The position numbers and the translations under genes are program-made. Shown here one piece after another: positions 9,214-16,420 of a stretch of 64,000 nt of DNA. Source of the DNA: Mycobacterium sp. DL440. GTDB lineage: Bacteria; Actinomycetota; Actinomycetes; Mycobacteriales; Mycobacteriaceae. The stretch is from NCBI RefSeq assembly GCF_011745145.1, contig NZ_CP050191.1:2036984-2100983 (forward strand), read 5' to 3'. The notes under the pieces are model-generated. The model was given only the letters and a program-made list of their open reading frames with translations. It did no database searches and was not told the origin of the DNA. Positions within the stretch are counted from its first letter, which is position 1; every line of letters starts with the position of its first letter.

Positions 9214-9651
9214 TCAACAGCGGGCTTCCACGCGGTACTGGACCTCGGCGGGTCTGCTGGGACGGTCCGCGAACGAGCCGCGCGCCGTGCCGCTGATATG
9301 GAACGTGGTGCCCTCGACGCCGGCATTGGCAGGAGATGCCACATTGGCCGAGCCCCCGGTGAACCCTTCTAAGTCGGTCAGGCGCATCACCTTCGGTTCG
9401 ATGGTGGCGCCGGTCTGGATGATGGCCGCGAAGCCGGGCGCTTTCGGCTGTGTTTCGATGGTCCACAGCCAGGACTGTTGTGTGCACAGCACCGTGAACG
9501 TGGTCGGTATCTGCTGGCCGTTGATGAAGATCCGCGCCGTATACGCATCGGCCGGGACATTGGTGGCAGCCGCGCAGGCCGATGTTGCCAGCGCACCTAC
9601 CAGAACGGCGTGCGCCGCCACCCGCCGCACCCGCTGCTGGATGTGCCGCAT
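9214..9651 (-). CDS. Putative lipoprotein, LpqH/19-kDa-antigen-like
   Basis: A 145-residue secreted protein. The N-terminus has a basic stretch (MRHIQQRVRR), a hydrophobic core and a lipobox-like ATSAC at about 22-26; the threonine at -3 is atypical, so lipidation is likely but not certain. The rest resembles the mycobacterial 19-kDa lipoprotein family: a TVLC segment, EPKVMRLTDLEGFTGGSANV, TFHISGTARG and a terminal VEARC whose cysteine would pair with the one in TVLC. Such proteins are cell-surface antigens; the molecular role is unclear. Divergent from ilvA. Confidence 0.72.
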   Translation of the reverse strand: MRHIQQRVRRVAAHAVLVGALATSACAAATNVPADAYTARIFINGQQIPTTFTVLCTQQSWLWTIETQPKAPGFAAIIQTGATIEPKVMRLTDLEGFTGGSANVASPANAGVEGTTFHISGTARGSFADRPSRPAEVQYRVEARC

Positions 9652-9789
9652 GACGGTTGTTTTCCCAGTTCGGGGTCCCTTCAACCCCGCGAAGTGGATT
9701 TCTTCGGTTCGGGGGCGCAGGTGGCGAGATCCCGGTGTGTGTCCCCACCCAGCTGCGGAGAAACGCCTGGCCAGTGGCACCATTGAACG

Positions 9790-11082
9790 GTGACTGCCGA
9801 TCTGAGCAAGGGCTCCCGAGTCTCCCCGCTGGCTGCGCCGCTTTCCGCGGCCGACATCGACGAGGCCGCCAAGCGAATTTCCGGGGTGGTCACGCGCAGC
9901 CCGCTGCAGTTCAACGAGCGACTCTCGGAAGCCACCGGAGCCAACGTGTACCTCAAACGTGAGGACCTGCAGGCGGTGCGTTCCTACAAGGTGCGCGGGG
10001 CGTTCAACCTGATGGCGCAGCTCTCGCCCGAGGAGTTGGCAGCCGGCGTGGTGTGCTCCTCGGCAGGCAACCACGCCCAGGGCTTCGCCATGGCCTGCCG
10101 GTCGATGCGGACCCACGGCCGCGTGTATGTGCCGGCCAAGACTCCCAAGCAGAAGCGGGATCGCATCCGGTACCACGGCCGCGAGTTCATCGAGCTCATC
10201 GCGGTCGGGTCCACCTACGATCTGGCCGCTGCCGCGGCGCTCGACGATGTCGCGCGGACCGGGGCGACCCTGGTACCCCCGTACGACGATGTGCGGACGA
10301 TGGCGGGCCAAGGCACCATCGCCGCCGAGCTGCTCGACCAACTCGACGGCGAGCCGGACCTGGTGATCGTCCCCGTCGGGGGCGGCGGCTGTATTTCCGG
10401 CATCACCACATATCTCGCCGAGCGCGCCTCGGACACCTCGGTACTCGGCGTCGAGCCGGCGGGTGCGGCCTCGATGATCGCCGCGCTGGCCGCGGGCGAG
10501 CCGGTCACCCTGGATCACGTCGACCAGTTCGTCGACGGTGCGGCCGTGGCGCGGGCCGGGGCGCTGCCCTACGCCGCGCTGGCCGCCGCCGGCGACATGG
10601 TCGCCCTCACCACGGTCGACGAGGGTGCGGTCTGCACCGCGATGCTCGACCTGTACCAGAACGACGGGATCATCGCCGAGCCCGCCGGGGCGCTGTCGGT
10701 GGCGGCACTGCTCGAAGCCGACATCGAGCAGGGTTCCACTGTGGTGTGTCTGATCTCCGGCGGAAACAACGACGTGTCCCGCTACAACGAGGTGGTCGAG
10801 CGCTCACTGGTGCACCTGGGGCTCAAGCACTACTTCCTGGTCGACTTCCCGCAGGAACCCGGGGCGCTGCGCCGGTTCCTCGATGACGTGCTCGGGCCGG
10901 GTGACGACATCACGCTTTTCGAGTACGTCAAGCGCAACAACCGTGAAACCGGTGAGGCACTGTGCGGTGTCGAGTTGAGCGCAGCGACCGACCTCGAAGG
11001 CCTGCTGGCGCGGATGGCGGACTCCGACATCCACGTGGAGTTGCTCGAACCCGGGTCGCCGACGTACCGGTACCTGACCTGA
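9790..11082 (+). CDS. ilvA: Threonine ammonia-lyase (threonine deaminase)
   Basis: Converts L-threonine to 2-oxobutanoate and ammonia, the first step toward isoleucine. The 430-residue protein has the PLP lysine in SYKVRGAF (about 66), SSAGNHAQG, and the phosphate-binding loop GGGGCISG (about 197-204). The C-terminal 90 residues form a single ACT-like regulatory domain (LVDFPQEPGALRRFLDDVL), the site for isoleucine inhibition in this family; with one ACT-like domain it resembles the shorter actinobacterial form. Start is a GTG. A hairpin follows the stop. Confidence 0.94.
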   Translation: MTADLSKGSRVSPLAAPLSAADIDEAAKRISGVVTRSPLQFNERLSEATGANVYLKREDLQAVRSYKVRGAFNLMAQLSPEELAAGVVCSSAGNHAQGFAMACRSMRTHGRVYVPAKTPKQKRDRIRYHGREFIELIAVGSTYDLAAAAALDDVARTGATLVPPYDDVRTMAGQGTIAAELLDQLDGEPDLVIVPVGGGGCISGITTYLAERASDTSVLGVEPAGAASMIAALAAGEPVTLDHVDQFVDGAAVARAGALPYAALAAAGDMVALTTVDEGAVCTAMLDLYQNDGIIAEPAGALSVAALLEADIEQGSTVVCLISGGNNDVSRYNEVVERSLVHLGLKHYFLVDFPQEPGALRRFLDDVLGPGDDITLFEYVKRNNRETGEALCGVELSAATDLEGLLARMADSDIHVELLEPGSPTYRYLT

Positions 11083-11092
11083 GAAACCGGAT

Positions 11093-11111
11093 CTGAGGGT
11101 CGGGCCCTCAG
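11093..11111. terminator. Bidirectional terminator-like hairpin between ilvA and the M4 protease gene
   Basis: CTGAGGG, loop TCGGG, CCCTCAG: a 7-base perfect stem between two convergent genes. It starts 10 bases after the ilvA stop and contains the stop codon of the protease gene (11108-11110). There is no T run, so termination is inferred. Confidence 0.5.
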
Positions 11112-12772
11112 GCGCTGATTCCGGTCGCCTCGTAACCTGCGCTCACCGCAGCGACTTTCTCATCCCGAACGCTTTCGGAGTCCCCGCGGAACAGGGACTT
11201 GGCGACCAGCTCGACGGCTCGGCGGCTGTCACTGAAGCCAGATGTTCGCGAAAGGTGAAGTGTCAGTGCGAGATAGAACAGGGCCGCCGCATCCTGCGGT
11301 GTGAAGAGGTGACCCTGGCCGTTCTTCGCGCTGATGATGTTGAACGCCGCCTTGTTGTGGATGCCGCTGTTGGTGTGCACACCGCCGTTGTCCCGGGTGG
11401 TGTGGACGTAGTCGCGCATGTGTGCGGGCTGGCCGAGCCGAGCCGGATCGCTCAGATCCCGCAGCGGCACCCCGGTGCCGTCGAGTTCTTCGCCCATCTC
11501 CCAGTTCCAGCTGTCGATGTCGGGTTTCTGGGAATTGGCGATGATGGTCCCCATGATGTCCGAAAAGGACTCGTTGAGTGCGCCGGACTCGTCCTTGTAC
11601 TCGAGGCGGGCCGTGTTGTCCGTCAGTCCGTGCGTCATCTCATGGGCCACAACGTCCATGGCCACCGCATACGACCGCAGCTCGCCGCCGACGCTACGCT
11701 GGCCGTACACCATCTGGGTGCCGATCCAGGCGGCGTTGCGCCATTCCCCGGGCATCGGATCCTGGATGGACGTGCAGTTGATCGACGAGATGAACGGGCC
11801 GCCCTGGTTGTCGAGGCCGTTGCGCTGCAACGTGTTCACCAGATAGTCGGCGACCTCCTGGGCGTTGGCATGGGCGCTGATCGCGGCCGGGCTCCAAGGT
11901 GCCGGTGGATTGGAGATCGGCGCCGCGCCAGGTAGTGAGCGGAACTGCGATTCGATCTTGCGGAACCCGAAATCGTAGGTCTCGATGCGCCGGGTGGGGT
12001 CCACCAGTCGCTTGTTGTCGTTCTCATCGCGTTCGGCGCGGATACGCCGAGTCTGGCCGAGGGCATCGGTGGAGTCCAGTTCTTCCAGTGTCCACGAAAT
12101 CGTCTGGGTGCGGGGAAGTTTGGCGACCAGGTCACCAGAATGAGCGTCGACGACGTAGTCGAAGAGCTCCGGCAGCGTTGCCGGGTGGCCGTCGGAGGTG
12201 CGCTTGCGGTGACGCTGTACGTTCTTGGCGATGTAGACCAGGCGCCACATCCCGGGGTCTGAGCTCTTGTCGAAGTAGAAATACAACCGGGGTGGCTCCG
12301 GCAATGGCAATGCATCTTTGCCTGCGTCCTTGACGATCGCATCCTGGGCTTGCGCCGGCGATATGGTCGCGACCGCGTCGACACCCTCGGGATTGCCGAT
12401 CGCGGAATTGACGGCCAGCATGTTGTTCGCGTCATCCAACTCGATCGTGACCAGCGACCCGTATACGGGGATGCGTTGGCGGTATTGGGCGAACTTGACG
12501 ACGGTGGAGTCGGTCAGCGGAATGGTTTCGGTGCCGAGGGCCAGGTACTCGGTCCCCGGACCCGCGCTGCTGTCGGTGATCGACGGCACCTCCGGGCTGG
12601 TGATCATCTGGTTGAGGTAGCGGCGCGCAGCCGATTCCGGATCGAGCGTCGCCACTTCGACCGCCGGCGCTGCGCCGGGCACGATTGCTTCGTCATTGAT
12701 GGCCTGCACTGCCGGGCCCTGGAACTTGTCCGCACTGTGCAGTGCAAAGCTGTCTAACCCGTTGTCGTTCAT
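11108..12772 (-). CDS. M4-family (thermolysin-like) metallopeptidase without signal peptide
   Basis: A zinc metallopeptidase of 554 residues. The zinc site HEMTH begins at residue 377, and ESGALNESFSDIMG supplies the third ligand; a C-terminal GGVHTNSGIHNKAAF holds the substrate-contacting region, as in thermolysin. Residues of about 40-215 form a propeptide-like part including the FTP/PepSY-type segment ending YVVDAHSGDLVAKL. Odd: the N-terminus (MNDNGLDSFALHSADKFQGP) has no hydrophobic stretch, although most M4 enzymes are secreted zymogens, so export would need another route or the enzyme works inside. The start has AGGAG 12 bases upstream. Confidence 0.9.
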   Translation of the reverse strand: MNDNGLDSFALHSADKFQGPAVQAINDEAIVPGAAPAVEVATLDPESAARRYLNQMITSPEVPSITDSSAGPGTEYLALGTETIPLTDSTVVKFAQYRQRIPVYGSLVTIELDDANNMLAVNSAIGNPEGVDAVATISPAQAQDAIVKDAGKDALPLPEPPRLYFYFDKSSDPGMWRLVYIAKNVQRHRKRTSDGHPATLPELFDYVVDAHSGDLVAKLPRTQTISWTLEELDSTDALGQTRRIRAERDENDNKRLVDPTRRIETYDFGFRKIESQFRSLPGAAPISNPPAPWSPAAISAHANAQEVADYLVNTLQRNGLDNQGGPFISSINCTSIQDPMPGEWRNAAWIGTQMVYGQRSVGGELRSYAVAMDVVAHEMTHGLTDNTARLEYKDESGALNESFSDIMGTIIANSQKPDIDSWNWEMGEELDGTGVPLRDLSDPARLGQPAHMRDYVHTTRDNGGVHTNSGIHNKAAFNIISAKNGQGHLFTPQDAAALFYLALTLHLSRTSGFSDSRRAVELVAKSLFRGDSESVRDEKVAAVSAGYEATGISA

Positions 12773-12827
12773 CAGTTCTCACATCTCCTGCTCCGATGGG
12801 CTGGGCTGTCCGCCTCGGACCGGCCGG

Positions 12828-12944
12828 GTGTCGGCACCGTGGCATGGCCTGATCATGCGTCGAGAGCGACGCAGTTTGCGTGCGTAGTGACCTACTCGAA
12901 TATCCCGACGATCGGGAGTCGCGGTGCCCGTGCGGTGCCGACAC
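12828..12944. other. Folded intergenic element upstream of the M4 protease gene
   Basis: The 216-base gap 12773-12988 contains a 12-base perfect inverted repeat, GTGTCGGCACCG (12828-12839) and CGGTGCCGACAC (12933-12944). It encloses three smaller hairpins: TGCGTCG-AGAG-CGACGCA core (12856-12873 including loop), GTAG-TGAC-CTAC (12884-12895) and TCCCGA-CGA-TCGGGA (12903-12917). On the minus strand it would lie in the 5' leader of the protease gene, and the last hairpin could also end the upstream MFS transcript. No known riboswitch class recognised. Confidence 0.4.
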
Positions 12945-12988
12945 GGGGGCACGCGTTGTTCGCCTCGGCGCCGAACACAGGTAGTGAT

Positions 12989-14152
12989 CTACGCGATGGC
13001 GTTCGCCGGTCGGCTGACGGCCCAGACGATGAGAGCGCACGCGGCGAAGGTAGCGCCGAGGACGCTGGATCCCGTCCAGCCCGCGGCCGAGAACGCAGCG
13101 GTCGTGGCGGTTGCCCCGAGGGCCGAGCCGAGTGAGTAGAAGAACATGTAGCCGCCGATAACGCTGCTGGTGCGGTGCGGGTGGGCTGTGGTGAGCAGAT
13201 GTTGGTTGCTCACGTGTACGGCCTGCACCGCGAAGTCGAGCACGACGACACCGACGACGATCGGCAGCAGCGACCATGACACGTGCCCGATGGCCAGCCA
13301 CGATACGGCCAGTAGTGCGAGCGCCCCGCCGGTGACCGTACTTGCGAACCCGGCGTCAGCCCAGTGTCCGGCCCGGGCGGCGCCGAGTGCGCCTGCGAGG
13401 CCGGCGATTCCGAAGAGTCCGATCTGAGCTGTGCTCAGATGCCACGGATCCGCTGCGAGTGGCAGCGCCAGGCCGCTCCACAGCGTTCCGAAGGAGGCGA
13501 ACAGGAAGAACGCGATCAGTCCGCGTGAGACGAACAGGCGGTCACCGAACAGTTGGCCCAACGATGTCAGCACCTCGACGTAGGTGGTGTGCGCACGGGG
13601 CGGGTCGGGTGGCAGGAGTCGCGGGACGAGACATGCCAGCGTCAGCAACAGCACCGCCAGCGCCAGATAGACGCTGCGCCAACCCCAGGCCGCGGCAACG
13701 GCGCCCGCCGCCACGCGGGATCCGAGGATGCCGATGACGACTCCGGAGGTCACCACGCCGAGGGTGCGGCCGCGTTGTTCGGGTGTGGACAGGGCCGCAG
13801 CGTAGGCGACGGTGGTCTGAACGACGACCGCGAACAGGCCGGCGACCGCCAGGCCGGCGAGCAGCAGCCAGGACTGTGCGGCCGTCGCGGCCAGTGCCAC
13901 GCCCACGGCGGCCAACAACAGGTGCCCGGTGATGAGGCTGCGGCGATCGACCATGTCGCCGAGCGGGACGAGAACGACCAACCCCACCAGATAACCCAGT
14001 TGTCCGGCGGTGACGATCGATCCCAGCTCGGCATCGGGCACGCCCAGGTCGTGGCCGATCAGGGCCAGCACCGGCTGTGCCGCATAGATCGTTGCGACGG
14101 CCACTGCGCACACGGTGGCGAGAAGTATCTTCAGGCCGACGGGCGGTTTCAT
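12989..14152 (-). CDS. MFS transporter (drug-efflux type)
   Basis: A 387-residue permease with about twelve hydrophobic segments. The loop between helices 2 and 3 carries GDMVDRRSLI, the major-facilitator motif A, and helix 5 has GVVIGILGSRVAAGAVAAAWGWRSVY, typical of proton-driven exporters. Substrate unknown; family relatives export drugs or sugars. The start has GGAGGG just upstream. It is divergent from the HxlR gene across an 82-base gap with a perfect palindrome, which suggests the pair forms an inducible efflux module. Confidence 0.85.
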   Translation of the reverse strand: MKPPVGLKILLATVCAVAVATIYAAQPVLALIGHDLGVPDAELGSIVTAGQLGYLVGLVVLVPLGDMVDRRSLITGHLLLAAVGVALAATAAQSWLLLAGLAVAGLFAVVVQTTVAYAAALSTPEQRGRTLGVVTSGVVIGILGSRVAAGAVAAAWGWRSVYLALAVLLLTLACLVPRLLPPDPPRAHTTYVEVLTSLGQLFGDRLFVSRGLIAFFLFASFGTLWSGLALPLAADPWHLSTAQIGLFGIAGLAGALGAARAGHWADAGFASTVTGGALALLAVSWLAIGHVSWSLLPIVVGVVVLDFAVQAVHVSNQHLLTTAHPHRTSSVIGGYMFFYSLGSALGATATTAAFSAAGWTGSSVLGATFAACALIVWAVSRPANAIA

Positions 14153-14166
14153 CTACCCTCCAATTG

Positions 14167-14181
14167 GTTGCAAATTGCAAC
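14167..14181. promoter_or_regulatory. Palindromic operator between MFS and HxlR genes
   Basis: GTTGCAA-A-TTGCAAC is a perfect 15-base palindrome, 15 bases upstream of the MFS start and 53 bases upstream of the HxlR start. It is the only strong dyad in the gap and the natural candidate for the HxlR binding site. Confidence 0.6.
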
Positions 14182-14234
14182 TGAACCGACGCTACGGCAG
14201 ACTGGTTTCATTCAGCAACTCTTCAGGGAGAGTG

Positions 14235-14693
14235 ATGGGCAAGGCGATGCCGCACAGCGATGACGTGACCTGGACCGATCCCGCATGTCCGGTGGCGCGG
14301 ACCCTCGACCTGGTGGGGGATCGCTGGAGCCTGTTGATCGTGCGTGACGCCATGGACGGAGCCCGCGCCTTCACCGATTTTCAGCAGCGCACCGGCATCG
14401 CGCGCAACATCCTGACCGACCGCCTGCGCCGACTGGTCGACCGCGGCATCCTTGACCGGGAGACGGCCGCGTCGGGCCGGCGGCAGGTATACACGCTGAC
14501 CCAGACCGGTCGTGACCTCTTCACGGTGGTGGTGGCGCTGCGCCAGTGGGGTGAGCGGCACGCGTTCGCAGCGGGTGAGTCGCATTCGGTACTGGTGGAC
14601 CAGCGCGGTGAGCAGCTTTCCGAACTGCGGCCGACCAGCTCGCGCGGCGCCGCATTGGATCTCGACGGCACGTCCGTGCGGAAGGACTACTGA
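14235..14693 (+). CDS. HxlR-family transcriptional regulator
   Basis: A 152-residue winged-helix regulator. The HxlR domain spans about 15-105: CPVARTLDLVGDRWSLLIVRDAMDG (HxlR signature with its conserved cysteine), FTDFQQRTGIARNILTDRLRRLVDRGIL and the wing GRRQVYTLTQTG. HxlR proteins respond to thiol-reactive or redox stress in several bacteria, commonly through that cysteine. GGGAG at 14227-14231 precedes the ATG. It likely controls the divergent MFS exporter and itself. Its 3' end overlaps treZ by 7 bases. Confidence 0.85.
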   Translation: MGKAMPHSDDVTWTDPACPVARTLDLVGDRWSLLIVRDAMDGARAFTDFQQRTGIARNILTDRLRRLVDRGILDRETAASGRRQVYTLTQTGRDLFTVVVALRQWGERHAFAAGESHSVLVDQRGEQLSELRPTSSRGAALDLDGTSVRKDY

Positions 14694-16420
14694 TCCCGCT
14701 CGCTGCGCAGGACCGCGAAAGAATGCCCGGCCAATATCGTGGTGTCGGTGCCGACGTCGGGGTGATCCCAACCTAGGAGCAGCTCACCGGAGGCCGGTAC
14801 CGCCAGCGCCCCGGGGCCCAGATTGCAGGCGATGGACACCGCGCCCCGATGCATAACGATCCAGCGCTGTTCTTCGTCGAAGTCGATCGACAAGTGGTCG
14901 AGCCAAGGGTCGGCGAGGTCGGGTTCGCTGCGCCGCAACGCGATCAGCGCGCGATAGGTGCGGTGGAGCCGACCATGATCACCCTCGGTGACCTCGCCCC
15001 AGTTCAGTTTGGAGCGCTGGAAGGTCGCTGGGTCCTGCGGATCGGGGATCTCGTCGGCGTCCCAGCCATGCTCGGCGAACTCGGCTTTGCGCCCCTCGGC
15101 AGTGGCGCGGGCAAGGTCCGGCTCGGGGTGTGAACTGAAGAACTGGAACGGCGAGGAAGATCCCCACTCTTCACCCATGAAAACCATTGCCGTATACGGT
15201 GACCCGAGTGCCAGTGCGGCCTTGACGGCCAGTTGGCCGAAAGTCAGGCGTTGCGACGGCCGGTCGCCCACAGCGCGGTTGCCGACCTGATCGTGGGTGA
15301 GCGTGTACGCCAGCAGTCGGGTGGCCGGAATGGTGGCGGTGTCCAACGGGCGACCATGCCGGCGTTGCCGGAACGACGAATAGGTGCCGGCGTGGAAGTA
15401 GCCGTGCTTCAACGTCTGCGCCAACGTCGACAACGATCCGAAATCGGCGTAGTAGCCCTGCCGCTCACCGGATACCGCGGTATGGATGGCGTGGTGGATA
15501 TCGTCGTCCCACTGTGCGGTCAGGCCGTACCCGCCGCGGTCCCGCGGGGTGATCAGCCGGGGATCGTTGAGGTCACTTTCGGCGATGAGCGACAGTGGTC
15601 GGCCGAGTTCCTCAGCGAGGGCGTCGGTTTCGGCTGCCAATTCCTCGAGTAGATGGATCGCGGTGTTGTCGACGAGTGCGTGCACCGCATCCAGACGCAG
15701 CCCGTCGGCGTGGAAATCGCGCATCCAGCGCAAGGCGCAATCGATGATGTAGGTACGCACGGCATCGGCGTCGGCATCGGACAGGTTGATCGAACTGCCC
15801 CACGGATTGTGGCCGGACGACAGGTACGGGCCGAACCTCGGAAGGTAATTGCCGGACGGTCCGAGGTGGTTGAACACCGCGTCGATCAGCACGCCGAGAC
15901 CACGTGCGTGGCACGCGTCGATGAGCCGAATGAGGCCGTCGGGACCGCCGTACGGCTCATGTACCGCGTACCAGAGCACCCCGTCATAACCCCAGCCGTG
16001 GGGCCCGTTGAATGCGTTGACCGGCATCAGTTCCACGAAATCGACACCGAGATCCACCAAATGGTCGAGCTTGTCGATGGCGGCGTCGAATGTGCCCTCG
16101 GGCGTGAAGGTTCCGGTGTGCAGTTCGTAGATCACCCCACCGCAAGTGGACCGGCCGGTCCAGGTGGTGTCGGTCCACGCATCGGCTGCGGGAGCCCACA
16201 GTTGCGAGCGGGCATGCACGCCGTCGGGCTGACGCGGTGAACGAGGATCTGGCAAGACCTCGGGATCCTCGTCGAGGACGAACCCGTACCTGGCGTCGGT
16301 GCGGCAGGCGACCTCGGCGCGCCACCATCCGTCTCCGGAACGCGCCATGTCGTGCAACGTTCCGTCCACGTCGACGCGCACCCGGTCCGGTAGGGGCGAC
16401 CACACCTCGAATTCAGCCAT
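14687..16420 (-). CDS. treZ: Maltooligosyltrehalose trehalohydrolase
   Basis: Releases trehalose from the maltooligosyltrehalose made by TreY, in the cytoplasm. The 577-residue protein has an N-terminal carbohydrate-binding Ig-like domain (to about 95) and a GH13 barrel with GLRLDAVHAL (nucleophile aspartate), LIAESDLN (acid/base glutamate) and THDQVGNRAVG (third acidic residue). The start is the ATG at 16420, which lies inside the end of treY, giving an 8-base overlap; the upstream open frame lacks domain similarity. It is the last gene of the minus-strand trehalose operon. Confidence 0.94.
   Translation of the reverse strand: MAEFEVWSPLPDRVRVDVDGTLHDMARSGDGWWRAEVACRTDARYGFVLDEDPEVLPDPRSPRQPDGVHARSQLWAPAADAWTDTTWTGRSTCGGVIYELHTGTFTPEGTFDAAIDKLDHLVDLGVDFVELMPVNAFNGPHGWGYDGVLWYAVHEPYGGPDGLIRLIDACHARGLGVLIDAVFNHLGPSGNYLPRFGPYLSSGHNPWGSSINLSDADADAVRTYIIDCALRWMRDFHADGLRLDAVHALVDNTAIHLLEELAAETDALAEELGRPLSLIAESDLNDPRLITPRDRGGYGLTAQWDDDIHHAIHTAVSGERQGYYADFGSLSTLAQTLKHGYFHAGTYSSFRQRRHGRPLDTATIPATRLLAYTLTHDQVGNRAVGDRPSQRLTFGQLAVKAALALGSPYTAMVFMGEEWGSSSPFQFFSSHPEPDLARATAEGRKAEFAEHGWDADEIPDPQDPATFQRSKLNWGEVTEGDHGRLHRTYRALIALRRSEPDLADPWLDHLSIDFDEEQRWIVMHRGAVSIACNLGPGALAVPASGELLLGWDHPDVGTDTTILAGHSFAVLRSERDQ

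Noticed and set aside
12828..12944. Known riboswitch (cobalamin or ydaO type) considered for the folded element
   Set aside because: No conserved core box of these classes was recognised on either strand.
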